Below are positions 34,443-43,659 of a stretch of DNA of 64,000 nt, piece by piece; within the stretch, counting starts at the first letter, position 1; each line of letters opens with the position of its first letter. Source of the stretch: Prochlorococcus_E sp000760215 (GTDB lineage Bacteria > Cyanobacteriota > Cyanobacteriia > PCC-6307 > Cyanobiaceae). Where the stretch lies: assembly GCF_047303175.1 (NCBI RefSeq), contig NZ_CP138945.1; one strand, 5' to 3'. Under the pieces are notes generated by a model. That model searched no databases. It saw only the letters and a list, made by a program, of their open reading frames with translations, and was not told where the DNA came from. The position numbers and the translations under genes are program-made.

Positions 34443-35192
34443 TTATCTTAAAAGTGTATCCAGAAGATAATGTTTTCCTATAATTGGGTCAATAAACTCA
34501 ACTTTATTTTCTAAAGACTTAGAAACTTCTTCTATTGTTCCATCTACTGAGAAGAGATTATTTAGCATACCTGTAAATTTAGAGTCCCCTCCTGTTGTGC
34601 TTGAAATGATAATTTTAGGGTTAAAAGTTTTGATAAGTTTAGGAAGTATAGATTTGCCTCTAATGAATGACCCAACAAAAGGTAATTTAATATCAATGAC
34701 TGGCGTAATTACAGTATCAACATCTCTTGCTGGAAGGTTTTGATCTAGGAAGCCATGAGGCTCTATATAAAAAGAATTTTTAGTATTAGAAACAATATAT
34801 CCATTCTCTATTTTTGGGACATTTGCACCTGCAGTAGCTTCAAGAGTAATAGAAGATATCTCTCGAATCTCGCCCGGCTTAAGAAGGAATATTTGCTGGA
34901 ATCCAAGTTTCTGAACAACCTTACAAGCACTTGTTGATCCCACAACAGGAATTGAACGGTCAAGTAGTTCTAATGTCTGAGGATGTGCATGATCTGGCAA
35001 GCCTTGAGTTAAGAGTATGAGGTCTATTTGCTGAGGTGGATCGATTTCTCTATTTAAAGTGCCTCTGATCAACCAAGGCCCAGGGGGGAAAACAAGATCG
35101 CCTTTAAGCCATGGGTCAATTAAAATTCTAAAACCATTTAAATCAATCAACCAGCCGCTGGAGCCAAGATAACTGGCATCAAAGTTCATCAA
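34443..35192 (-). CDS. MBL-fold protein with altered metal motif
   Basis: Metallo-beta-lactamase-fold protein of about 248 residues related to plastid/cyanobacterial MBL proteins. The start region FDASYLGSSGWLIDLNG leads to DPWLKGD and then TQGLPDHAH (residues 61-69), in place of the usual HxHxDH. Two of the first metal-site histidines are missing, so metal binding or activity may differ. The start is probably the second Met. Substrate unknown. Confidence 0.8.
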   Translation of the reverse strand: MMNFDASYLGSSGWLIDLNGFRILIDPWLKGDLVFPPGPWLIRGTLNREIDPPQQIDLILLTQGLPDHAHPQTLELLDRSIPVVGSTSACKVVQKLGFQQIFLLKPGEIREISSITLEATAGANVPKIENGYIVSNTKNSFYIEPHGFLDQNLPARDVDTVITPVIDIKLPFVGSFIRGKSILPKLIKTFNPKIIISSTTGGDSKFTGMLNNLFSVDGTIEEVSKSLENKVEFIDPIIGKHYLLDTLLR

Positions 35193-35475
35193 TCAAAAGG
35201 CAAAAGTCGCTTTCAACAATAATCATAAAGAACGTCTGCTGGATGGGTAAATAATTCACTAACAAATTTTTTATCAAATGAAGAGGCATTGAGGCTATCT
35301 AATTAATTTGAGAGAAAACCCTAAGTCTTCACAAAATGCACAGATTAAGCCAAATAATATTAATATATTAATTAGTCTAAAATTGATTTTTATTGAATCT
35401 ATCTCTTCTATGCCAAGCTAAGCATATAGGAGAATAGGTCAAGCAGTATTCACCTATTCCAACCAAAGTATTGTC

Positions 35476-35661
35476 ATGTCTTATGAATCTGGAAGCCTTG
35501 AGTGTAGAAGACTCGTTGAAATAAAGGAGAATTTAATTAAGACAATGCAAGCACTTGATTCTTTAAGTTCTACTGAACATATAACCGATAGATTAAAGAC
35601 TATATATAATGAGATAGAAGAAATGCATGAAGAAAGAAGAAAGTTAGAGAATGAAGATTAA
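35476..35661 (+). CDS. Small helical protein, 61 aa
   Basis: Short coiled-coil-like protein (RRLVEIKENLIKTMQAL; NEIEEMHEERRKLE). Convergent with the SemiSWEET gene, 9 bases apart. Unknown function. Confidence 0.55.
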   Translation: MSYESGSLECRRLVEIKENLIKTMQALDSLSSTEHITDRLKTIYNEIEEMHEERRKLENED

Positions 35662-35670
35662 ATGCTTTAA

Positions 35671-35949
35671 TCATAAACCATTTAAGTCCTTAATCGTATT
35701 ATTTCTATAATAGATTTTGAGTAATAAAATAGCACTGTTAAAACCCAATGTAATTATGTTTGCAAATAAAACTGGTAAAGAATTGACTTGGATCCCATAT
35801 GTAATCCAAAACAGCAAACCAATAATAAAAACCACAAGCATTACCAAAGAAACATCATCAGCAGATTTTGTTCTAAATGTTCTTATTAACTGCGGTAGGA
35901 AAGCAATTGAAGTTAAGAATGCTGCTATAAAGCCAAATAAATCAGTCAA
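35671..35949 (-). CDS. SemiSWEET sugar transporter
   Basis: A 92-residue, three-helix protein of the MtN3/SWEET half-transporter family: GFIAAFLTSIAFLPQLIRTFRTKS (PQ-loop) with SADDVSL and GLLFWITYG following. Bacterial SemiSWEETs dimerise to move sugars. The specific sugar is not known. Confidence 0.85.
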   Translation of the reverse strand: MTDLFGFIAAFLTSIAFLPQLIRTFRTKSADDVSLVMLVVFIIGLLFWITYGIQVNSLPVLFANIITLGFNSAILLLKIYYRNNTIKDLNGL

Positions 35950-36450
35950 AAGGTAGTCATATCATTATTAGCATTAGTTATAACTTACTTGCAAAGAAAT
36001 TGCACAATAAGTATTTATAGGAAAATATAATTGAATTAAGCTCGTTTGAAAGCTATAACAAGAGAGTTGATTAATTTTATTAGTTACTATAATTTAATCA
36101 GTGTGATGATTCTAATTAATATAATACAAGGGTTTCGATTATAATTGGAATTTTTGTTTTTTAAGGTACATAATCTAAAGCATTTCTTGAAAAAGACTAT
36201 CTGTATAACAAATCAAAATCCAAAAGAACATTAATAATTATAATTTCATACCAAACAAACCGACAGGTTTTAGTCATTCTAATATTATTTGCAACGTAAT
36301 TCTTTTATCTAAAGAGGAGCTTCTATATTAAAAACTAATAGGAAGCAAAGATCTTTAAACTGTAATTCAACAAATTGGGACTAAATATGAAAAATCCACA
36401 CTTTCTAAGATATCAGGTTATAGTTTTTAAAGATTTTCAATTAAAAGACA
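35950..36450. other. Empty AT-rich intergenic region
   Basis: 500 bases between divergent genes with no gene, hairpin or repeat that stands out. Confidence 0.35.
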
Positions 36451-36768
36451 TTGTTCAATAAAGATGAAAAGAAGGCTCTTACACGCCTAGCAGTTCTCTC
36501 AATTGGCTGGGGTGTAGGCTTGGATCGATTCTACGAAGGTAGAACTAAAGACGGAATACTTTCTATTGTTGGATGGACATTAGTATTTGGAACTCTTTTT
36601 TACCTTTCTCCCTGCCAGGGCTATGAATATACGGAAGGTGTGAAGAATTATTCTGATATGGCTTTCAATCCGTATTCTATATTTCCAATTGGATTTGGAG
36701 CCTATGGGATAATATTAGTCATACGAAAAGCATTTAAACTCCTACGATCATTTGAATCTTCAGACTAA
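36451..36768 (+). CDS. TM2-domain-like membrane protein, 105 aa
   Basis: Has GWGVGLDRFYEGRTKDGILS, the signature loop between the two helices of TM2 proteins, and two or more helices. The TTG start at 36451 gives MFNKDEKKAL. A cysteine-containing extra loop (PCQGYEYT) lies between helices. Function unknown. Confidence 0.65.
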   Translation: MFNKDEKKALTRLAVLSIGWGVGLDRFYEGRTKDGILSIVGWTLVFGTLFYLSPCQGYEYTEGVKNYSDMAFNPYSIFPIGFGAYGIILVIRKAFKLLRSFESSD

Positions 36769-36941
36769 TAGTACCAACTGTTATTTACACAAGTTTAGAG
36801 ACGTTATTACATCAAAAGCTAGCTTGTTACTATAGAGGTAATTATTTATATAACTTCCCTTTGAATTTTCATTAGATTACTTAACTTCAATTTACAGTTG
36901 CTATTTAGTTAATCATCTGCCGATCAAACTAATATATTTTC

Positions 36942-38885
36942 ATGACTCTCATAAGTCTTGTTAAAGCATCTAAGGATTTTGGAGTTCGTACTCTTTTTGA
37001 AAACCTAGATTTACATATCAGTGAGAAGGAACGGCTTGGTTTGATTGGGGCAAATGGTTCGGGGAAATCAACACTCCTCAAAATAATTGCAGGGAAAGAA
37101 CCTCTTTTAAAAGGTAAGCGGGAATCTTCAAGCGGTATTCGTATAGCACTAGTTGATCAAGACGATGATTTTAATGAGCAAAGTAGTGTACTTGAAGAGG
37201 TTCTTAGAGGTTGCGGAGAAAAAAGGGAGTTATTGCTACGTTTTAATGCCTTGACACAAGAGGTTGCTCATAATCAAGAAAAAGCAATCCTACTTAAGCA
37301 ATTAGGAGAAGTAAGTGAGCTTATGGATATCTCCAAGGCCTGGAATCTAGAACAACAATGTAAAGAAATCCTAGGGAAGCTTGGGATAAATAATATCAAC
37401 AAAAAGATTAACGAGCTTTCTGGTGGATATCGAAAAAGAGTAGGCTTAGCATCTGCATTAGTCTCAAACCCAGATGTTCTTCTACTTGATGAACCAACAA
37501 ACCACCTAGATGCTATTGCAGTTGACTGGCTTCAGGGATGGTTGGAATCTTTTAAGGGTTCTCTTGTTCTTGTTACCCATGACAGATATTTTCTCGACAA
37601 AATAACGGCAAGAATGATTGAGCTTGATCGAGGTAAAGCTTATAAATATTTCGGTGGTTATGGCAAGTATCTTCAAGATAAAATCAAACAAAAAGAGTTA
37701 GAAGTTAGTTCCAAGAAAAAATTTCAAAACACATTAAAAAAAGAACTGAATTGGCTAAAGCAAGGACCAAAAGCAAGGAGCAGTAAGCAAAAAGCGAGGC
37801 TTCAACGAATTAGTGAAATGAAATCTCAACCTTCAATTCAAATTAAAAAATCATTAGAAATAAGTTCGTTATCAAGGAGAATTGGCAAGAAAGTGATTGA
37901 AGCTAAAGATGTAAGTGTAATAATTGAGAGCGACAAAAACAATTCATTCCTGCTAAAAGACTTCACATATAGTTTTGGTCCGGAAGACCGTGTGGGAATT
38001 ATTGGTCATAATGGGAGTGGCAAATCTACATTATTGGACCTTATTGCAGGAATAAAAATCCCTTCTAAAGGAACAATTGAAATTGGTGAAACCATAAATA
38101 TTGGTTATTTAGATCAACACACAAATGATTTAGTCCAAGGAGAAGGGTTAGAGAGAAAAGCAATAGATTTTATAGAAGAAGTTGCTTCTAGCGTTGATAT
38201 TGGAGGGAAGCAAATAACTGCCTCACAACTATTAGAAAAGTTTCTTTTTTCACCATCTGACCAACACAGTCCATTAAAGAAGCTATCAGGAGGTGAGAAA
38301 AGAAGACTTACTCTTTGCAGAATGCTTATACAAGCACCAAATGTATTACTGCTAGACGAACCTACGAATGATCTCGATATCAACACTCTAAGTGTCCTGG
38401 AAGATTTTCTTGATGATTTCAGGGGATGTGTTGTTGTTGTATCTCATGATCGATACTTCCTTGATAGGACTATAGATAGACTCTTCCATTTTGAAAAGGC
38501 ACAATTGCATAGGCATGAAGGTAATTACACTTCATTCATAGAACAAAAAAGACTTGAAAATGATCATCAAAAAATGGCACTTGTAAGCAATGAAAAGTCA
38601 GTCCCACTTAAGAGTCCGAGTAATCAAAATAAAAAAGGCGTAAAGATAAAAGCGATAGGATTGTCGGATTCAAGAACTCTTAGTTTTCAGGAGAAACAAG
38701 AACTTAAAGAAATAAATAAGAACCTACCCTTCTTAGAAGAAAAAAGAGAATCCCTTGAGAAGCATATCTTAGACTCCGACATCTCAGCTAATATTTCAAG
38801 TGATAGTCAAGACTTAGCCGATCTGATTGAACGAATCAAAGAGCTAGAAGATAGATGGATATTTCTAAGTGATCTTGAAAATTAA
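36942..38885 (+). CDS. ABC-F family ATPase (Uup-like)
   Basis: A cytoplasmic protein with two ABC ATPase domains and no membrane helix (647 residues). Walker A motifs are GANGSGKST and GHNGSGKST, signatures LSGGYRKR and LSGGEKRR, and Walker B with LLLDEPTNHLD and LLLDEPTNDLD. A charged linker separates the domains. A C-terminal coiled-coil extension (from about residue 580) fits Uup-like ABC-F ribosome-associated factors. Confidence 0.93.
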   Translation: MTLISLVKASKDFGVRTLFENLDLHISEKERLGLIGANGSGKSTLLKIIAGKEPLLKGKRESSSGIRIALVDQDDDFNEQSSVLEEVLRGCGEKRELLLRFNALTQEVAHNQEKAILLKQLGEVSELMDISKAWNLEQQCKEILGKLGINNINKKINELSGGYRKRVGLASALVSNPDVLLLDEPTNHLDAIAVDWLQGWLESFKGSLVLVTHDRYFLDKITARMIELDRGKAYKYFGGYGKYLQDKIKQKELEVSSKKKFQNTLKKELNWLKQGPKARSSKQKARLQRISEMKSQPSIQIKKSLEISSLSRRIGKKVIEAKDVSVIIESDKNNSFLLKDFTYSFGPEDRVGIIGHNGSGKSTLLDLIAGIKIPSKGTIEIGETINIGYLDQHTNDLVQGEGLERKAIDFIEEVASSVDIGGKQITASQLLEKFLFSPSDQHSPLKKLSGGEKRRLTLCRMLIQAPNVLLLDEPTNDLDINTLSVLEDFLDDFRGCVVVVSHDRYFLDRTIDRLFHFEKAQLHRHEGNYTSFIEQKRLENDHQKMALVSNEKSVPLKSPSNQNKKGVKIKAIGLSDSRTLSFQEKQELKEINKNLPFLEEKRESLEKHILDSDISANISSDSQDLADLIERIKELEDRWIFLSDLEN

Positions 38886-38914
38886 GATAGACTCTGTTTT
38901 ACACCAAGTAGAAA

Positions 38915-39211
38915 TTACCTCCGATTTCTATTTCCACCATGATCAGAGCGCCTGCCATCTCTCGAATCTCTCCTAGGCTCTGCCTTGTTTACTCGAATAT
39001 TTCGTCCCATCCACTCAACATCTTGCAAATCGTCAATTGCCTTTTGTTCGTCTGCTTGATTAACCATATCAACAAATGCAAATCCACGTTTTCTACCTGT
39101 TTCACGATCAACAGGTATTTTACAATCTTTCACTTCCCCATAACTGCTGAAAACACCAATAATATCTTCCTGTTCAGCATCAAAAGAGAGATTTCCAATA
39201 AAAATTGTCAT
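38915..39211 (-). CDS. RRM-type RNA-binding protein
   Basis: A single RNA-recognition motif: RNP2 is IFIGNLSF and RNP1 is KRGFAFVDM, followed by an Arg/Gly/Asp-rich C-terminus (PRRDSRDGRRSDHGGNRNRR). This is the Rbp family of cyanobacteria, involved in cold and RNA handling. The frame extends 9 codons upstream, but ATG 39211 gives the usual MTIFIGNLSF. Confidence 0.93.
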   Translation of the reverse strand: MTIFIGNLSFDAEQEDIIGVFSSYGEVKDCKIPVDRETGRKRGFAFVDMVNQADEQKAIDDLQDVEWMGRNIRVNKAEPRRDSRDGRRSDHGGNRNRR

Positions 39212-39444
39212 ACAAGTAGGACTAAGAATAGAGCACAAACGAATGGGGCTAAAGGAAGTTCTTTAATTGCCAAAGCCTTTTGGGCTTAATCCAATCTAGA
39301 TAACCATTTAGATCACACAATAATATCCTATTTCAACGTAGGTTTCTATCAAGTGAGTTATAAGTAATTTAATCTAAAGAATCATCCTTATTATTTACTA
39401 ACATATAAAAAAATCAGTATCGTTAGTTGAATTAAAACTTTTAT

Positions 39445-39876
39445 ATGGCCAACCCAATTGAATTTGGCTCATTTTACAAACTACTCAAGGCCGTAAGAGA
39501 CGGAAATGAACAGAAGGGTAAAGAGTTGGAATGGATGCTAGCCGAATATGAGCATGCAAAGGATGCATCAAGTGCATTTGATGAGCTAGGACAAATATTT
39601 TGCCATCACGGGGTTATGGAGTTATATGACTACACTGGAACAGATGATATTACATATATCAATAGCTTAGACCAATCAGTTTGGAACTATCTAAAAGTAA
39701 GAATGGATATTGGACTCGCTGATTATATGGTTAAATCCATGTTGACACATGCAAAAGATCATCAACTAGCAAAGAAAGTTTCCGACAAATGGAATTATAA
39801 AATTGATGAGATCGAAGAGAATATAGAGGAATTAGCCAAGTATGTCACAGACGGAATAGTGGAGTTAATCATCTAG
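39445..39876 (+). CDS. Hypothetical protein, 143 aa
   Basis: Soluble, helical protein (NEQKGKELEWMLAEYEHAKDASSAFDELG) with a conserved-looking FCHHGVMELYDYTG core and a helical C-terminus. No named family recognised. It stands just upstream of the 66-residue ORF. Confidence 0.6.
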   Translation: MANPIEFGSFYKLLKAVRDGNEQKGKELEWMLAEYEHAKDASSAFDELGQIFCHHGVMELYDYTGTDDITYINSLDQSVWNYLKVRMDIGLADYMVKSMLTHAKDHQLAKKVSDKWNYKIDEIEENIEELAKYVTDGIVELII

Positions 39877-39963
39877 ACAAGCAAAAAGCAATAGTCTAAT
39901 TCACCTACAAATTAGTGGCTTATGCGCAAAAGATTAGGTAGGCTGAAATAGCATTAAAAAAGC

Positions 39964-40164
39964 ATGCAAGAAGTTAACTCAGCACTAGAGTCGCTATCAC
40001 TTGCGGTCATTCATGTTTTGGATAGATCCAAGCATTTGTCAGGTAAAGATCAGTATGCTCTTATTAATGAATTTGCAGAATGGATTGTTGACCTACCTAG
40101 TTACGAGGATGTCATTGCCTTTCCAGATATGACTAAGGAAAATCATAATGATTCAGAAGTGTAG
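39964..40164 (+). CDS. Hypothetical protein, 66 aa (paralogue of 29156-29380)
   Basis: Shares GKDxxALIxEFxEW, ED and PDMT with the protein at 29156-29380. The N-terminus is longer (MQEVNSALESLSLAVIHVL) and the tail ENHNDSEV is acidic. Function unknown. Confidence 0.6.
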   Translation: MQEVNSALESLSLAVIHVLDRSKHLSGKDQYALINEFAEWIVDLPSYEDVIAFPDMTKENHNDSEV

Positions 40165-40876
40165 AGATCTTTAGACGACAAAAGATACGCACACAATATT
40201 TTAAGGTTAAATTAAAAAATATAGACATTAAAGCCACCACACCTAAGAATAATATCCCTTATGCAATACGAAAAAGGAAGATCAACTAATTTCAACAGTT
40301 GATTATTTCCAGCAGAGAAGACTCTTGGTGGGTCTAGCAATCCAAACAACACTCTTTCATCTTTACTGCCAAGGAACATCCTTATGCAAAATAGATCCAT
40401 AATAATGAGCTTCAGCTACAAACAAAGGCCTGAACTTATGAGAGAAGTCTTGACATCTATTTATTCTTTGTAGATTTTGACCTTAAAAACCAGGAAGAAT
40501 GAATTTCACTAGCACAAGAATTTTTTATTAAGCAGCTCAAAATAGCCTTAAAAGCAACAAGATCATGATGAATTAAGTCACCAGTTAAAAATCATGAATA
40601 TGACAATTAACAATGCTCAAAGAATAAATTGACTTGTATAGATGTATTTATCCAAAAATGAAAAATCCTGAGTTCAACATTTACTAATTAAGGGCTTTTA
40701 CCTTTCTACTTAGGAATTGATGAATAGCAATGGTTTTAAAAGAAAATTTGAATCATCTAATCTCATTTTTTAAAAGCATTAAGTTCTGAAAACAAAGAAT
40801 TTATCGCATTTTCCTTTAAATCTTGCCATTGTGTAAATAATAAATCTCTGTTAGTTCAATTAATTCAATTAAAGTT
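40165..40876. other. Long intergenic region with one doubtful ORF
   Basis: About 710 bases. A minus-strand 62-codon frame at 40212-40400 has no clear ribosome site or family pattern and is not called. No RNA gene or terminator is certain. Confidence 0.35.
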
Positions 40877-41122
40877 ATGTCTACTCAAGAACTTTTAGAG
40901 GCCTCACTTAAAGAACCAGCAATAGGACAAACGTCCAAATTCCAATGGCATGCCACTCCTATTGGCATAGCCGCATTATCCAAGCAAGAATTATCTGTTT
41001 CTGAGAACTCATCCTACGAGGATGCTTTGAAGGAAGGTCTTGAAGTAGGTCTTGATCTAAGTAGAGAGGAAAGAGAATCGCATTACTCTAAAAAAGGTTT
41101 GGTTATTCTGTTTTATTCATAG
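40877..41122 (+). CDS. Hypothetical protein, 81 aa
   Basis: Starts MSTQELLEASLKEPAI and has a charged helix DALKEGLEVGLDLSREERESH. Soluble. Unknown function. Confidence 0.55.
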   Translation: MSTQELLEASLKEPAIGQTSKFQWHATPIGIAALSKQELSVSENSSYEDALKEGLEVGLDLSREERESHYSKKGLVILFYS

Positions 41123-41336
41123 ATTCGTACAATAAAAAAATATTGCCTTAGGCAACTAATTGCATGACTTAAATTATTTGTATGAACAAGAAAGCCCTTT
41201 GTCTAGTTTTCATACAAATTTCACCTACCTTGATTGTTTCTGTTTGATTGAAGAATTTTTAAACATCTAAATATGTTGTGTATGTGTTGAAAAAGCATTG
41301 CCTTTTTATCAGCATGGAAGAAGTCCTTTTTTAATA

Positions 41337-42644
41337 ATGAGTTTATCCAAGCAAGGAATTCAAAAGAGTTTAGGCCCTGGGATTATTTTGGCAGCTGCCT
41401 GTATAGGTGGATCACATTTGATGTCATCGACTACCGCTGGCGCGAAATTTGGGTTTGCGTTAGTTGGTTTAATCTTACTCACGAATTTTATTAAATACCC
41501 TTTTCTACTTGTTGGGACTCGTTTTACATCTGCAACCGGTCTTTCATTATTAGAGGGGTTTAAAAAAAGGAGCCAATTTTACTTACCACTTTATCTAGTA
41601 GTGAGTCTAGTTACAGGGACGTTAACCATTGCTGCAGTTAGTTTTGTCTCTGGTCTTCTATTGACAAATATTCCTTTTTTTGCAGGGTTTCCCCCAATGG
41701 ATTTGTCTATTGCGGTTTTAGTTATAAGTGGGCTAATTTTACTTTTAGGACAGTACAAAGCTCTTGATCGTATTTCAAAGGTTCTAGTTTTGCTACTAAC
41801 TTTCTTAACAACCATTGCTGTTATATCACTCCTACAACGTGAATCCGTAGCCAATATCAATATAAACTTGTTAAATAGCAGCCCTAGTCCTTGGAAACTA
41901 TCAAATTTATCTTTTTTGATCCCATTGATGGGCTGGATGCCAGGCCCTGTTGAATTATGTGTTTGGCCTTCCCTATGGATGTTCTCTAAGTCAAAAGAGA
42001 CAAAGCATATAGCAACTCCCAAAGAAGCAGAGTTTGATTTTAACATTGGCTACCTTATAACAATTATCACAGCTCTTCTCTTTGTATCACTAGGAGCATT
42101 CACGATGTATGGAACTGGGGAAACAATGCTGTCAGGGAGTGGTGTTTCTTTTGCCCAAAACCTTATTCGTCTTTACACAGAGTCTATGGGGGATTGGGCT
42201 AGGTGGATAATTATTCCTGCATCGTTTGCGGCAATGTTTAGTACGACTTTGACATGCCTTGATGCATACCCACGAAGTATTTCAGCTTCAATTGGAATTA
42301 TTCAAGGTAAAGACAGAGGAATTGCTTCATCAAAATCTGAAATCAAACGTCTAAGATTCTGGATGGTGCTACATATATTCACCTCATTAACTGCTCTTCT
42401 TATTGCCAAGTCAGGCGGCCTTACGGTCAAAGATTTTGTTTTTGGAGCGATGACCGGAAGTTTCTTGGCAGCACCTATATTTGCTTGGATGGCTATGGAT
42501 ACTCTTAACAGTCCATTAGTTAAAGAAGAATATCATTACGGTTCTGCAATGAAATCCCTATGCTGGTTTGGCTTGCTTTTTCTTGGGGGATTTAGTTTGC
42601 TATTTATTTCAAACTCATTTTTCGGATTAGGTCTTTCAGGCTAA
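41337..42644 (+). CDS. Nramp-related transporter of a divergent clade
   Basis: A membrane protein of about 435 residues and 10-11 helices with Nramp layout: GPGIILAAACIGGSHLMSSTTAGA at helix 1. In Mn/Fe Nramps helix 1 has DPGN; here the site reads GGSH. Helix 6, usually carrying the MPH motif, reads MGWMPGPVEL. So the metal site differs and the substrate is uncertain. ATG 41337 gives MSLSKQGIQK; the frame opens earlier at TTG 41298. Confidence 0.85.
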   Translation: MSLSKQGIQKSLGPGIILAAACIGGSHLMSSTTAGAKFGFALVGLILLTNFIKYPFLLVGTRFTSATGLSLLEGFKKRSQFYLPLYLVVSLVTGTLTIAAVSFVSGLLLTNIPFFAGFPPMDLSIAVLVISGLILLLGQYKALDRISKVLVLLLTFLTTIAVISLLQRESVANININLLNSSPSPWKLSNLSFLIPLMGWMPGPVELCVWPSLWMFSKSKETKHIATPKEAEFDFNIGYLITIITALLFVSLGAFTMYGTGETMLSGSGVSFAQNLIRLYTESMGDWARWIIIPASFAAMFSTTLTCLDAYPRSISASIGIIQGKDRGIASSKSEIKRLRFWMVLHIFTSLTALLIAKSGGLTVKDFVFGAMTGSFLAAPIFAWMAMDTLNSPLVKEEYHYGSAMKSLCWFGLLFLGGFSLLFISNSFFGLGLSG

Positions 42645-42680
42645 TATTGCTTGGGAAGGGAGCGTTTGTATAGCATTAAA

Positions 42681-43019
42681 TCATCCAAAAGTCCTTCCAT
42701 CCCAACCCCAGAGTCTAGCTGGAACATCATCAAAGCCAATATAAATACGCTTAGGAGATATCCCAGTCTTATTAGCAACTAACTTACAAAACACTGCCGA
42801 CATCTCTGAAGGGTTTAATGAACCAATTGACTTGACTTCAATATAACAACAAGGTTCTTCAGTCCCGCCAAATGTCATGGGAACATTAGTCTGTAACAAA
42901 GTCATTACATATTGTTCTGGCTTACCCGTTAGACCAGCTAATTGATTAGACAATTCCTTAAGAAGTAAATTAGAGTCGCCTATTTCACTAATAGAAGTTT
43001 GAACATTAATTAATGGCAT
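42681..43019 (-). CDS. Macrophage migration inhibitory factor (MIF)-like tautomerase
   Basis: Starts at ATG 43019 so that Pro follows Met (the catalytic Pro1 of MIF): MPLINVQTS. Landmarks: QLAGLTGKPEQYVMT, FGGTEEPCCYIEVKSIG and GISPKRIYIGFDD. The CxxC redox motif of human MIF is absent (CC instead). A Prochlorococcus MIF homologue has been structurally described, so this is a known family here. The track frame begins one codon earlier at TTG. Confidence 0.92.
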   Translation of the reverse strand: MPLINVQTSISEIGDSNLLLKELSNQLAGLTGKPEQYVMTLLQTNVPMTFGGTEEPCCYIEVKSIGSLNPSEMSAVFCKLVANKTGISPKRIYIGFDDVPARLWGWDGRTFG

Positions 43020-43102
43020 CAATCAAAAAAATATGACTTACAGCTATATTTCTAGCAAACATTTTAAATAAAAGCATACAGGAATATACAAAACAATGAG
43101 GT

Positions 43103-43498
43103 TTATTCTTTTATATTCTTAAAAGAATACTTCTTCAATACTTCTATATCAATTATATTAAGCGTTGTGATTTCTGTTGATTCTAATCTCACCAAGGGTG
43201 CCATTCCATCTTCATAAGCCTCCTTCCATCTTGCTGCACAAACACACCAGAAATCTCCTTCTTTTAATCCTGGAAATCCATATTGCGGGATTGGTGTAGA
43301 TAAATCATTGCCCTGAGCAGAACTGTATCTGAGAAAAGCATTAGTTATCACGCAACAAACCGTATGCATTCCATAGTCAGAGGGGTCTGTAGAACAACTA
43401 CCATCTCTGAACCAACCAGTTATTGGGTTGCAGCCGCATTCCTGAAGAGGTTCTCCAAAAACGTTCTTAGCAATATTACTAGTTGAAGTATTCTCCAT
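43103..43498 (-). CDS. DUF2237-family protein
   Basis: 131 residues: NVFGEPLQECGCNPITGWFRDGSC, then GNDLSTPIPQYGFPGLKEGD and FWCVCAARWKEA. This is the DUF2237 pattern. Function unknown; many cysteines suggest metal or redox chemistry. Confidence 0.88.
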   Translation of the reverse strand: MENTSTSNIAKNVFGEPLQECGCNPITGWFRDGSCSTDPSDYGMHTVCCVITNAFLRYSSAQGNDLSTPIPQYGFPGLKEGDFWCVCAARWKEAYEDGMAPLVRLESTEITTLNIIDIEVLKKYSFKNIKE

Positions 43499-43659
43499 TT
43501 TTCATACATTAATAAAGAGATTGTTTCATTTGTGAAATTAGGTTTTTAATGCAAATGGTGTGGAATAAAGCATAGCTGATATTTGAGGGAAAATATTAAA
43601 GTTTTTCTCAAGAGCTCTTAAAATCTAATTATTAGCTTTTAAAAAAAGTTAAATAATGC

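Noticed and set aside
32445..35245. Repeated AAAGAACGTCTGCT at about 32446 and 35227
   Set aside because: Only 14 bases match, with no structure or shared gene context; likely coincidence.
40212..40400. 62-codon minus-strand frame
   Set aside because: Could be a real small gene, but no start signal, neighbour context or pattern supports it.
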